From positions 1 to 64,000 of the forward strand of contig CAZMNO010000008.1 in assembly GCA_964567685.1 (NCBI GenBank): DNA of 64,000 nucleotides, in the 5' to 3' direction. Positions within the stretch are counted from its first letter, which is position 1, and the number at the start of each line of letters is the position of its first letter. Under the pieces are notes generated by a model. That model was not told where the DNA came from and did no database searches. It saw nothing but the letters and a program-made list of their open reading frames with translations. The DNA is from UBA5972 sp964567685. Lineage in GTDB: Bacteria; Pseudomonadota; Alphaproteobacteria; Rhodobacterales; Rhodobacteraceae. This document shows, piece after piece, positions 49,944 through 58,436 of this stretch. Position numbers and translations under genes: made by a program.

Positions 49944-50543
49944 ATGAGCGAAGCTCTTGAAGAACTGGCCGGGTTGCTGACAGGCAAAAAGGCAGATGCA
50001 ATTGTATCGACCGAGGTTGTGAATGGCGAGTTGACGGTTCAGGTCACGCTGAACGCGCTGGTATCCTTCGTGGAGTTTCTGAAAGCCGACCGCAATTGCC
50101 AGTTTTCAACGCTGGTTGACATCACTGCCGTTGACTACCCGACGCGCGATAGGCGTTTTGACGTGGTTTACCACTTTCTGTCGATGTATCGAAACCAGCG
50201 TATCCGCCTGAAACTCTCGCTGCGGGCACAGGAACTGGTGCCTTCGCTGACCGGAGTTCATCCCAGCGCCAACTGGTTTGAGCGCGAGGTTTTCGACATG
50301 TACGGGCTGATGTTCGCAGGCCATCCGGACCTTCGGCGTATTCTGACCGATTACGGCTTTAGCGGCCATCCTTTGCGCAAGGATTTTCCGACCACGGGCT
50401 ATACCGAAGTGCGCTATGACGAAAAAGAAAAGCGCGTGGTCTACGAGCCGGTCAGTCTGGTTCAGGAGTACCGTCAGTTCGACTTCATGTCGCCCTGGGA
50501 GGGGGCTGAATATATCCTGCCCGGCGACGAGAAGGAGACCTGA
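49944..50543 (+). CDS. nuoC: NADH-quinone oxidoreductase subunit C
   Basis: A 199-residue subunit of the peripheral arm (30-kDa type). VYHFLSMYRNQRIRLK and NWFEREVFDMYGLMFAGHPDLRRILTDYGF-type segments are the family signature. It is a separate polypeptide here and not fused to NuoD as in E. coli. Unusually, the next genes are two sulfotransferases instead of nuoD. Confidence 0.96.
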   Translation: MSEALEELAGLLTGKKADAIVSTEVVNGELTVQVTLNALVSFVEFLKADRNCQFSTLVDITAVDYPTRDRRFDVVYHFLSMYRNQRIRLKLSLRAQELVPSLTGVHPSANWFEREVFDMYGLMFAGHPDLRRILTDYGFSGHPLRKDFPTTGYTEVRYDEKEKRVVYEPVSLVQEYRQFDFMSPWEGAEYILPGDEKET

Positions 50544-50548
50544 AAAGA

Positions 50549-51568
50549 GTGGCGGTTCGCGGCAATATTGATCAGCCCAAAGGGGACGAGCTGATGTTTT
50601 ATGGCATTGGCGCGCAGAAGGCCGGGACGACCTGGCTTCATGCCTATCTTGCCGCGCATCCTCAGGTGACCACCGGTCCGCTGAAAGAATATCACTACTA
50701 CAGCCATTTCCACCGGCGCTTCACGACCGGTGTTGGTCGGCCTTTCCTGCAAGGGCTAAGAAGAAAGGTCGCTCTGGCCTCGATTCTGGTGCGCGCGGGA
50801 ATGGCGCGGGGGTGGCCTCGGGCGCTGATCAAATCGTTTTTTCAGGCGCCTGACTATCAAGGCATTGTCCGCGGCGGAAACGATCAGGCGCTTGTTTTCG
50901 GGGATATATCGCCGATTTATCCCGTGCTCGACAGAACCGCCTTTGCCGAGATGGCCGATAGCCACACGAACACCAAGTTCGTTTTCATCATGCGCGATCC
51001 GGTTGCCCGGCTTTGGTCGCAAATTCGGATGCGTGCAAAAGCCAAGGCACTGCCGCTTGATGGGCAGAATTCGAAATTTGCCAAAATGCTTAAGGCCAAA
51101 TCAAGCGATCCGAATTACCTTGTTCGATCTGACTACCAACGCACGATAACCGAGTTGGAAAATGCTGTTCCGACAAGTAATATCCTTTATCTGTTTTATG
51201 AGGATCTGTTTCAGGATGACTCGATAAGGCGACTGACAGATTTCCTTGGAATCGACTTCAAAAAAGCGAATTACGAAAGTTTCGTGCATAAAGGCGACGC
51301 GCTGGATATGCCAGCGGAGTGGCGCGATGAAATGCGGCGCAAACTGGCGCATGTTTACAAATTTGTTGCTGAAAAATTTGGTAATGAGGTGCCGCGAAGC
51401 TGGTGGCAGGGCGTCGGTGAAACGGCTCAAGGGCCCAGCGCTTCGCAGGAAAAGGTTGACGGGGCCGCAGTTCAATCAGCTTGCCATTCAACAAAGTCTG
51501 TGAGCTGCGCAGTTGCGCGGCCGCGGTTCGCTCTTAACCCACTGGCGGGGACGGCGGCATGGGCATGA
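50549..51568 (+). CDS. sulfotransferase-family protein 1, inserted between nuoC and nuoD
   Basis: A 339-residue PAPS-dependent sulfotransferase. The 5'-phosphosulfate loop is GIGAQKAGTTWL (19-30) and the 3'-phosphate site is FIMRDPVARLWSQ (146-158), both complete. Sulfation of a carbohydrate, lipid or peptide hydroxyl is expected; no membrane segment is clear, so it is probably cytosolic. The GTG at 50549 is 5 nt after nuoC; an ATG at 50594 is an alternative that keeps the loop. The gene overlaps its neighbour by 10 nt. The last 50 residues are low-complexity and unlike the family. Confidence 0.88.
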   Translation: MAVRGNIDQPKGDELMFYGIGAQKAGTTWLHAYLAAHPQVTTGPLKEYHYYSHFHRRFTTGVGRPFLQGLRRKVALASILVRAGMARGWPRALIKSFFQAPDYQGIVRGGNDQALVFGDISPIYPVLDRTAFAEMADSHTNTKFVFIMRDPVARLWSQIRMRAKAKALPLDGQNSKFAKMLKAKSSDPNYLVRSDYQRTITELENAVPTSNILYLFYEDLFQDDSIRRLTDFLGIDFKKANYESFVHKGDALDMPAEWRDEMRRKLAHVYKFVAEKFGNEVPRSWWQGVGETAQGPSASQEKVDGAAVQSACHSTKSVSCAVARPRFALNPLAGTAAWA

Positions 51569-52446
51569 GCGACGTGACATTGGTGTTCGGGACAGGGGCG
51601 ACACGGGCAGGCACGAGCTGGCTGCACAAGTATTTGTCAAGCCATCCTGAATGTCATATGCGCCGGCAGAAAGAGCTGCATTATTTTTCTTCGCTTGAAA
51701 CCGGCAGTTTCAGTTGGCGGTTGCAGGCGTTGGAAGAGCGTGAATTGCGGCTGCTGAAGCGCCACGATAAAGCTGAATACGATGATCAGGCCAGAATCAG
51801 AGCCGAACTGAATGATACGCTTGAATGGCACGCATTTTATAAAAAGCGGGTCGCCGATCACAACGGCTATCTGGGCTATCTTAAGAACGGTATCACGACA
51901 GAACACGTTGTCGGAGAAATCACGCCTGCCTACTCGATGCTGTCGGCTGAAACCTTCCGCGATATGGCGTCGCTGGCACCGACAACCCTCTTTATTTACA
52001 TCATGCGCGATCCGCTTGAGCGGCTGTGGTCCAATGCCCGCATGGCAGCGCGCCGGGCAGCGCGTTTCGGCGGCTCGCTGGAAGATCATGCAAAGGACAT
52101 TTTGGAGGCTTTTCTGGATGGCGATCATCAGGGCCTGCAAAAACGCACGGATTACGAGAAATCGCTGACCAACATGACGGCATCGATTTCACGCGACTCC
52201 ATCCTGTTTCTGTTCTTTGAAACCATGTTCACCGACGAGACGGTGAACAGGATCGCTGATTTTCTGAACATCTCGCACAAGTCGGGCCAGTTCAGCCAAG
52301 TAGCGCATCCGGGGAGTGATGTTGATATTGATCCTGATCAACGCCGCCGCGCGCTTGATCAGCTTAAACCGCAATATGATTTCGTAAGAAATTTCTTCCA
52401 GGGCGCTGTTCCGAGCGCCTGGAACGCAAACAAGGCCGAGGTTTGA
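51559..52446 (+). CDS. sulfotransferase-family protein 2, inserted between nuoC and nuoD
   Basis: A 295-residue sulfotransferase with the PAPS loop FGTGATRAGTSWL (10-22) and the 3'-phosphate motif FIYIMRDPLERLWSNARM starting near 145. It resembles its upstream neighbour in layout (ITPAYSML against ISPIYPVL after the first third), so the pair probably arose by duplication followed by strong divergence. It ends 3 nt before nuoD, so it is fully inside the operon. Met3 is an alternative start. Substrate unknown. Confidence 0.88.
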   Translation: MGMSDVTLVFGTGATRAGTSWLHKYLSSHPECHMRRQKELHYFSSLETGSFSWRLQALEERELRLLKRHDKAEYDDQARIRAELNDTLEWHAFYKKRVADHNGYLGYLKNGITTEHVVGEITPAYSMLSAETFRDMASLAPTTLFIYIMRDPLERLWSNARMAARRAARFGGSLEDHAKDILEAFLDGDHQGLQKRTDYEKSLTNMTASISRDSILFLFFETMFTDETVNRIADFLNISHKSGQFSQVAHPGSDVDIDPDQRRRALDQLKPQYDFVRNFFQGAVPSAWNANKAEV

Positions 52447-52449
52447 CAC

Positions 52450-53658
52450 ATGGACGGTTCTAACAACGACGCGTTGACCGGCGAACAGCGTATTCGCAAT
52501 TTCAACATCAATTTCGGCCCGCAACACCCGGCTGCGCATGGTGTTTTGCGGATGGTACTGGAACTGGATGGTGAGATTGTCGAGCGTGCTGATCCGCATA
52601 TCGGTCTGTTGCACCGCGGCACCGAAAAACTGATGGAAAGCCGTACGTATTTGCAGAGCCTGCCCTATTTTGACCGGCTCGATTATGTCGCCCCGATGAA
52701 TCAGGAACATGCCTGGTGTCTGGCGATTGAGCGGCTGACGGGCACCGAGGTACCGCGTCGCGGCAGCCTGATTCGTGTGCTTTACAGCGAGATTGGCCGT
52801 ATTCTGAACCATCTCCTCAACATCACCACGCAGGCGATGGATGTCGGGGCGCTGACGCCACCGCTCTGGGGCTTTGAAGAGCGTGAAAAACTGATGGTGT
52901 TTTACGAGCGTGCTTGTGGTGCGCGCCTTCACGCCAATTATTTCCGTCCCGGCGGTGTGCATCAGGATCTGCCCGATGAGCTGCTGGATGACATCATGCA
53001 GTGGTCGATGGAATTTCCGGCCGTCATGGATGATATCGATGGCTTGCTCACGGAAAACCGCATTTTCAAGCAGCGCAATGTTGATATCGCCGTCGTGACT
53101 GAGCAGGAGGCGCTGGACTGGGGCTTTTCCGGGGTGATGGTGCGCGGGTCCGGCATTGCGTGGGATTTGCGCCGTGCCCAGCCTTATGAATGCTATGACG
53201 AGTTTGATTTCAAAATTCCGGTCGGCACCAAGGGCGATTGCTATGACCGTTACCTCTGCCGCATGGCTGAGATGCGCGAAAGCGTGAAGATCATCCAGCA
53301 AGCGATTGAAAAACTGGGTGAAGCCACGGGCGATGTTCTGGCGCGTGGCAAGCTGACACCGCCGTCACGGGGGGACATGAAAACCTCGATGGAGGCGCTA
53401 ATCCATCACTTCAAGCTTTATACCGAGGGTTTCCACGTACCCGAGGGCGAGATTTATGCAGCCGTAGAAGCACCCAAAGGCGAGTTCGGCGTCTATCTGG
53501 TTTCGGATGGCTCGAACAAACCTTACAAGGCCAAGATCCGCGCGCCCGGTTATCTGCACCTGCAGGCGATGGATCATTTGAGCCGGGGACACCAACTGGC
53601 CGATGTCGCGGCCATCATCGGCTCGCTTGACGTGGTGTTCGGGGAGATTGACAGGTGA
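52450..53658 (+). CDS. nuoD: NADH-quinone oxidoreductase subunit D
   Basis: A 402-residue subunit of the quinone-binding site (49-kDa type). NFGPQHPAAHGVLRMVLELDGE and IGLLHRGTEKLMESRTY contain the His and Tyr region that contacts quinone. The C-terminus IIGSLDVVFGEIDR is invariant. It begins 3 nt after the second sulfotransferase gene and its stop overlaps the next small gene. Confidence 0.97.
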   Translation: MDGSNNDALTGEQRIRNFNINFGPQHPAAHGVLRMVLELDGEIVERADPHIGLLHRGTEKLMESRTYLQSLPYFDRLDYVAPMNQEHAWCLAIERLTGTEVPRRGSLIRVLYSEIGRILNHLLNITTQAMDVGALTPPLWGFEEREKLMVFYERACGARLHANYFRPGGVHQDLPDELLDDIMQWSMEFPAVMDDIDGLLTENRIFKQRNVDIAVVTEQEALDWGFSGVMVRGSGIAWDLRRAQPYECYDEFDFKIPVGTKGDCYDRYLCRMAEMRESVKIIQQAIEKLGEATGDVLARGKLTPPSRGDMKTSMEALIHHFKLYTEGFHVPEGEIYAAVEAPKGEFGVYLVSDGSNKPYKAKIRAPGYLHLQAMDHLSRGHQLADVAAIIGSLDVVFGEIDR

Positions 53659-54029
53659 TCAGCCTCGCGACCCTTGCAATCATCCTTTCGGGACTTGGAA
53701 TACTGGTCACCGGCCTTCTGGCCGTGACCTTCCTCAAGGACCCGGTCAAAGGCATGGCGCAGGTGACGCATCGGCTTGAATTCCTTCCGCAAGTGATGGC
53801 CGGGCGCTATTCGGGATTTGTCCTGCTGGCGCTGGGGGCGACGCTTTATCAGGATCTCACGGTCATCGCCTTTCTCTTCGCGGTTTTTGCGTTTTACAGC
53901 GTCTATGACGCCGTGATCTACACAAAAGCCGGTCATCCCTATGCCAAGCATCTTTCTGCCGGTGTCGCGTCGGGTATTGTCACTCTGGTTGCCGGGGCGG
54001 CCCTTGTTAATGAGAGAGGCGGGTTATGA
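53655..54029 (+). CDS. small membrane protein of the nuo operon (nuoD/nuoE gap)
   Basis: A 124-residue hydrophobic protein with about four membrane spans (about 3-25, 51-68, 69-88, 101-117). A conserved-looking loop DPVKGMAQVTHRLEFLPQVMAGRY lies between the first and second. The start is a GTG overlapping the nuoD stop by 4 nt. An unidentified gene at this place is known from Rhodobacter nuo operons, so it is probably an accessory or assembly factor. I cannot assign a biochemical role. Confidence 0.75.
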   Translation: MISLATLAIILSGLGILVTGLLAVTFLKDPVKGMAQVTHRLEFLPQVMAGRYSGFVLLALGATLYQDLTVIAFLFAVFAFYSVYDAVIYTKAGHPYAKHLSAGVASGIVTLVAGAALVNERGGL

Positions 54030-54373
54030 TGCGGCTGGCAAGTACACTTGTTCCGTTTCTGCTGGCTGCCGCCGCGGTTGATGCTGCAAACGTCCTGATT
54101 GCTGATAAAGCCGAGGCCCGCGCTTATATCGACCAAAGCTTCGCGGCCAATGACTGTCGAATGACCAAAGCCGCCTTCTTTAGCCTGATGGAGCAGGATG
54201 GCGTTGCTCCCACGGTTGACGACATGTCGCGCCCGATGGATGGCAGCCTCAAGATCATTCGCCAGCGGATGGTGCTGGCCAGCCTTAAGGAATTGTTTGA
54301 GACCGGGCAGGTCTGCGAAGATCACGCCGATGCTCGGGTTGCCATTTCGAAATTCGGGGGGTGCGCGCGGTGA
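54026..54373 (+). CDS. small secreted protein, possible single-repeat relative of the next gene
   Basis: A 115-residue protein with an N-terminal signal peptide (about 1-20). Cys44, Cys97 and Cys113 are in the mature part. The region from about 34 to 97 (SFAANDCRMTKAAFFSLMEQ, then LKELFETGQVC) resembles one repeat of the next protein, with a Cys at the start and another about 50 residues later. It overlaps its neighbours by 4 nt on each side. Periplasmic location is expected. No known family is recognised. Confidence 0.65.
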   Translation: MMRLASTLVPFLLAAAAVDAANVLIADKAEARAYIDQSFAANDCRMTKAAFFSLMEQDGVAPTVDDMSRPMDGSLKIIRQRMVLASLKELFETGQVCEDHADARVAISKFGGCAR

Positions 54374-55329
54374 AAACCTTCCTGACCACCGTTATTATCG
54401 CGCTTTCCCTAAGTGCCCAAGCCATAGCCCGGACCGAGGATGAATCCCGCGCCCTGTTCATCCAGATCGCTGAAGACCACGGCTGCAAGATGTCTGAAAA
54501 GGAAGGCCGTGCTGTCATGCCCGAATACGGCATGAGCATGGATGAATCAGAGCCGATCGTCGAAGCCATGATCGACGAGGGAACTGCAACCTTCAAAAAA
54601 GGCATTTTGCGTCTTACGGGTGACATCTGTCATTCATCCCAACCCAAAACCCCGGCTGCGGGCAACGGGGATAGCGAGAACCTTGGCGACAAATTCCTGC
54701 GCCTGGTGCGCGAGAACGGTTGCTCGATGACAGAAGATCAGGCTGAGGCGATCTTGCCCGGCAATGGCATTGATCTGGAAACGGCTGAAAACATCCTTGA
54801 GGTTTGGGTAAAGCTCAATCAGGCCACATTCAACGGGGATACGCTTCGACTGGGTGACGTGCTTTGTGGCGGCAACCGCGACAACACGCCGATTGAACAC
54901 AGTTTTGGTGAGGTCGAGGCCGAGCTTATGTTCATGATCCGCCGGAACGGCTGTTCCATGAGCGAAGCCGAGGCCGAGGCGCAATTGCCTGCAATTGGTC
55001 TGGATATCGAAGTGGCCGAGGACATGATCAAAGTCTGGATTGGCAAGGGCCTTGCAGATTTCAAAGGCAACAGGGTCGTGTTGGCGCAATCTGAATGCAA
55101 CGCGCTGGGTGTCGATGAAGATGATACCGAGGCCCGCAAGAAGGTGTTTGTCGCCGTGATCGAACAGGCAGGCTGCTCCATGACCGAAGACCTTGCAGAA
55201 GATGTTTTGCCTGCCAAAGGCTTTGAAAGCAAAGACGAAACCAAGCGGTTCGTCAAAGAACTCATCGCGTCGGGCCAGGCAGGCCTTGCCGACAACAAAC
55301 TCACCCTCACAACGGAGAACTGCCGCTGA
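54370..55329 (+). CDS. periplasmic four-repeat cysteine protein of the nuo operon
   Basis: A 319-residue secreted protein: signal peptide 1-20 (ends AQAIA), then four tandem repeats of about 60 residues separated by short linkers. Each has a G-C-x-M-[ST]-E motif, a central LP-x-x-G or MP-x-x-G, and a C-terminal Cys. The paired cysteines are 39/87, 118/166, 195/243 and 269/318, that is 48, 48, 48 and 49 residues apart, which suggests one disulfide per repeat. The start is a GTG overlapping the previous stop; an upstream GTG (54361) would add three residues. Function unknown; complex I assembly or envelope role is guesswork. Confidence 0.75.
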   Translation: MKTFLTTVIIALSLSAQAIARTEDESRALFIQIAEDHGCKMSEKEGRAVMPEYGMSMDESEPIVEAMIDEGTATFKKGILRLTGDICHSSQPKTPAAGNGDSENLGDKFLRLVRENGCSMTEDQAEAILPGNGIDLETAENILEVWVKLNQATFNGDTLRLGDVLCGGNRDNTPIEHSFGEVEAELMFMIRRNGCSMSEAEAEAQLPAIGLDIEVAEDMIKVWIGKGLADFKGNRVVLAQSECNALGVDEDDTEARKKVFVAVIEQAGCSMTEDLAEDVLPAKGFESKDETKRFVKELIASGQAGLADNKLTLTTENCR

Positions 55330-56384
55330 TGTTGCGCCGTCTTCACACCGAACAGCCCGAAAGCTTTGCCTTTACTGATGCGAACCTGAAATGGGCTGAC
55401 ACCCAGATCGCCAAATACCCTCAAGGCCGTCAGGCCAGCGCCATCATTCCTCTTTTGTGGCGCGCTCAGGAACAGGAAGGCTGGCTGAGCAAACCGGCGC
55501 TTGAGACCGTTGCCGATATGCTGGGCATGGATTATATCCGCGCGCTGGAAGTTGCCTCGTTTTACTTCATGTTCCAACTGACGCCGACAGGCTCGATAGC
55601 GCATGTGCAGGTCTGTGGCACGACGACCTGCATGATTTGCGGGGCGGAAGATCTGATCGGCATCTGCCGTGAACTGATTGCAGAAAATCCGCATGAGGTT
55701 TCTGAAGATGGCAAGTTCACCTGGGAGGAGGTTGAGTGCCTTGGCGCCTGCACCAACGCGCCGATGGTGCAGATCGGCAAGGATTTCTATGAAGACCTGA
55801 GTGCGGAACGCTTCCGCGAAATTCTCGCCGAGCTTGCAGATGGCAAAGTGCCCGTGCCGGGCCCGCAAAACGGGCGTTATGCGGCAGAACCGCTGGCCGG
55901 ACTGAACACACTCAAGGAATTTGAAAGCGGACGGGCGCAGCACAATGCCTCGGTCGAACGGGCGTTGGAAATCGGCGATACGGTCAAACGCATTCAGGGT
56001 GATGAAGTGCCTATTTTGCGCCCGCGCAGCAAAGCGGCGGCCAAGGCCAAGCCTGCGAAAGCCAAACCGGCAAAACCGACGGTGAAAGCCGCGGAAGCGG
56101 GTGAAAAACCGGCGATGCTGTCAGCGCCGAACAAGGGGGGCGCTGACAATCTCAAGGCAATCAAGGGCGTCGGCCCGGCCCTGGAAAAACTGCTCAACAA
56201 GATGGGTGTCTGGCATTTTGAGCAGATCGCAAACTGGTCTGCTGCTGAAATCGCCTGGGTGGATGACAATCTTTTACGCTTCAAGGGCCGGGTCAGCCGG
56301 GATAATTGGGTAGAGCAGGCCAAAATATTAGCAAATGGTGGGGAAACTGAATTCTCAAGAAAGGTGGCGAAGGGGGACGTCTGA
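55329..56384 (+). CDS. nuoE: NADH-quinone oxidoreductase subunit E with C-terminal helix-hairpin-helix extension
   Basis: A 351-residue protein, against about 170-240 for most NuoE. Residues about 1-200 are the 24-kDa subunit; its [2Fe-2S] ligands are in VCGTTTCMICGAE and ECLGACTNAPMV. A Lys/Ala/Pro-rich linker (about 228-265) leads to a terminal domain (about 273-351) beginning NLKAIKGVGPALEKLL, nearly identical to the C-terminus of the protein at 57580. The extension resembles a helix-hairpin-helix DNA-binding fold, odd for a respiratory subunit. It may be a docking domain. Confidence 0.93.
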   Translation: MLRRLHTEQPESFAFTDANLKWADTQIAKYPQGRQASAIIPLLWRAQEQEGWLSKPALETVADMLGMDYIRALEVASFYFMFQLTPTGSIAHVQVCGTTTCMICGAEDLIGICRELIAENPHEVSEDGKFTWEEVECLGACTNAPMVQIGKDFYEDLSAERFREILAELADGKVPVPGPQNGRYAAEPLAGLNTLKEFESGRAQHNASVERALEIGDTVKRIQGDEVPILRPRSKAAAKAKPAKAKPAKPTVKAAEAGEKPAMLSAPNKGGADNLKAIKGVGPALEKLLNKMGVWHFEQIANWSAAEIAWVDDNLLRFKGRVSRDNWVEQAKILANGGETEFSRKVAKGDV

Positions 56385-56418
56385 GCGACAACCCTGACAT
56401 CAGAGAAAGAAGGATGAC

Positions 56419-57513
56419 ATGACCGACCAAACAACCCCGGTAAAACAAGGCGGCACCTGCCGCACCCTGTGCTGGCTAATAGCTATTGCGGCGGGGGGCT
56501 ATCTGGCCTTCATGCTGGTCAATGATTATGGCCAGGACCGCGTCCAGTCCGGTGTAATCGGCATCGTGACGATGCTGCTGACAGGCCTGGTAATGCGGTG
56601 GATATTCTGCCGCTCAGGCCGCAGCCGCGTCGCGCGCCGGGTTGAAGAGGCAGCAGCGCGCGCCGAAGCTTTGAAAACAGAAGCGGCTGCACAAAAACCA
56701 GCGGTTGCGGAAGCTGTTCAATCCTCCGCCAAAGCTGCCTTGCAGAATGAAGAAAAGGCCGCCGGGGCGAAAAATGTCGTGAAGCCTGCACATGTGAAAT
56801 CCAAACCGGCATTCGATGGCCCGGATGCCGAAGCACTTGACGATAAGCTGACTGAAAGCGTTCTGGCCGCAGCTGCAGAAATTGCTGATAAACCGGCCTC
56901 TGACACGGTGAAGCCTGCGGATACTCCGAAAGCTGACCGACCGGTGACACCCTCTGAGAAAAGCTCAGCGGGCAAACCTCTGGAACTTGTTGATCCGATG
57001 CCCGCGCCAGCCCGGCCGGAGCCGAAAAAATCGACTGCTCCTATCCAAGTGGAAGCGGCCAAAAAGGAAACTGGCGAGGCCAAGAGCAAGAAGGCAGAGG
57101 CACCTGCTGATGCCAGATCGACCGCGCCAAAGGCGACCAAACCGAAATCGCCTGATCTGGCCGTTATCAGCCCCGCCCCAACCGCGGCGGCGCAAAATAC
57201 ACCTGCGGCGGTTGCGCCCGGAGAAAAACCAGCGGTAAGCGCTCCCAAGGTGGCAGAGATTAAACCGCTGCCCCCCAAGGGGCTGGAAAACCCCGAAAAC
57301 GGCACGCCGGACGATTTGCAGAAGATCGACGGGATCGGTGAGGTTGAGGAACGTGCTTTGCATGATGCAGGCATCTACCACTATGCCCAATTCGTGACGA
57401 TGAACCGGCGCGAGCTGGCCTGGCTTGACGAAAATATAGCCGCAACCAAGGACCTCCCGCCGTCGGGGGATTGGCGCAAACAGGCAATCGCTCTGTCAAG
57501 AAAGGCTGGCTAG
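56419..57513 (+). CDS. membrane-anchored protein with helix-hairpin-helix-like C-terminus (nuoE/nuoF gap)
   Basis: A 364-residue protein. Two membrane spans lie near the N-terminus (about 15-35 and 43-63) after GGTCRTLCW. A long charged Ala/Pro/Lys/Glu-rich stretch (about 80-290) follows, then a C-terminal domain (about 298-364) starting DDLQKIDGIGEVEERAL, a divergent version of the domain ending NuoE. The next protein shares the CRT-x-x-W head and the same layout, so the two are paralogues. Co-transcription with nuoE is clear from spacing; the function is unknown. Confidence 0.75.
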   Translation: MTDQTTPVKQGGTCRTLCWLIAIAAGGYLAFMLVNDYGQDRVQSGVIGIVTMLLTGLVMRWIFCRSGRSRVARRVEEAAARAEALKTEAAAQKPAVAEAVQSSAKAALQNEEKAAGAKNVVKPAHVKSKPAFDGPDAEALDDKLTESVLAAAAEIADKPASDTVKPADTPKADRPVTPSEKSSAGKPLELVDPMPAPARPEPKKSTAPIQVEAAKKETGEAKSKKAEAPADARSTAPKATKPKSPDLAVISPAPTAAAQNTPAAVAPGEKPAVSAPKVAEIKPLPPKGLENPENGTPDDLQKIDGIGEVEERALHDAGIYHYAQFVTMNRRELAWLDENIAATKDLPPSGDWRKQAIALSRKAG

Positions 57514-57579
57514 GGCGCAAGGACGTGATGTTGAGACAGTTAAGAGTGCAAAAAAGAGACCCAATTGAAGGAGGACAAG

Positions 57580-58188
57580 ATGAGTAACACAGATACAAAT
57601 TCATGCCGGACTATCAGCTGGATCGTTGCGGTGGTCCTGGCCATCCTCGGCTTCGCGCTTGCACGTGGCTGGCTTGACTGGGGCTTTTTCATGTCGCTCG
57701 TGGCGGCGGTTGTTGTGTTCTTTGTTGCCGGATACGTTCTGGTTCGCATTCTTTGCGCGGGCGAGGCGGCCAGCCAGCCTGCCGCTGCACCTGCTCCCAA
57801 ACCGGTACCAGCGCCCAAAGCGGCGGAACCTGCAGCGGCCCCCGAGCCGGCACCTGCGCCGGAACCAGCGCCCGCGCCTGCGCCATCGGATGCCGCAAAC
57901 GGCAGTAAACCGGCAGGGCTTGACGGCCCGCGAGATGGTCAGGCGGATGATTTGAAAATGATCAAGGGCGTTGGCCCGGCACTGGAAAAACTGCTCAATG
58001 AAATGGGGGTCTGGCATTTCGATCAGATCGCCGGCTGGAGCGGTGACGAGCTTGCCTGGGTTGACGACAATCTGTTGCGTTTCAAAGGCCGGGCATCACG
58101 TGATAACTGGATCGACCAGGCGCGAAAACTGGCGCTGGGTGGAGAGACCGAGTTCTCCAAACGTGTGGAAGATGGTGACGTTTACTAA
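57580..58188 (+). CDS. membrane-anchored protein with helix-hairpin-helix-like C-terminus, second paralogue
   Basis: A 202-residue protein with the head NSCRTISWIVA, two membrane spans (about 10-30 and 36-58), a Pro/Ala linker (about 63-105) and a terminal domain (about 123-202) starting DDLKMIKGVGPALEKLL. That domain is nearly identical to the NuoE C-terminus, including the end GGETEFSKRVEDGDV, which suggests recent duplication or gene conversion. The ATG at 57580 follows GGAGG closely; an earlier in-frame ATG at 57565 is less likely. Probably a membrane tether for the peripheral arm, by inference. Confidence 0.78.
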   Translation: MSNTDTNSCRTISWIVAVVLAILGFALARGWLDWGFFMSLVAAVVVFFVAGYVLVRILCAGEAASQPAAAPAPKPVPAPKAAEPAAAPEPAPAPEPAPAPAPSDAANGSKPAGLDGPRDGQADDLKMIKGVGPALEKLLNEMGVWHFDQIAGWSGDELAWVDDNLLRFKGRASRDNWIDQARKLALGGETEFSKRVEDGDVY

Positions 58189-58217
58189 GGCGTCACGAAA
58201 GGACAAGGGGGCCGCTG

Positions 58218-58433
58218 ATGGCTCAGGATCGGCCAGACAATCAGGCACGGATCGCCTCGATCGTGATGCTTGTGGCGATCGTGGGCTGGATGGGGGTCTC
58301 GTGGCTGGGCGGGAAGATGGAGTGGCCCGTCCGCTATGCCATACTGGCCGATCTGGCCACATTGGCGGCGCTGGTCTGGGCGCTGTGGGTTTTGTTTCAG
58401 GTCTGGCGTAAGCGCCGGCACAACGAGGGTTAA
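58218..58433 (+). CDS. small two-span membrane protein (DUF5337-like)
   Basis: A 71-residue protein with two membrane spans (about 12-30 and 41-63) and a basic C-terminus (WRKRRHNEG). It lies between the helix-hairpin-helix protein and nuoF, 3 nt before nuoF. I recall that Rhodobacterales nuo operons carry a domain of unknown function (DUF5337) at this place, but I could not verify this. A subunit or assembly role in complex I is plausible by context only. Confidence 0.7.
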   Translation: MAQDRPDNQARIASIVMLVAIVGWMGVSWLGGKMEWPVRYAILADLATLAALVWALWVLFQVWRKRRHNEG

Positions 58434-58436
58434 GAA

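Noticed and set aside
52189..53301. Antisense open frame across nuoD
   Set aside because: Shadow of nuoD; no domain or start signal.
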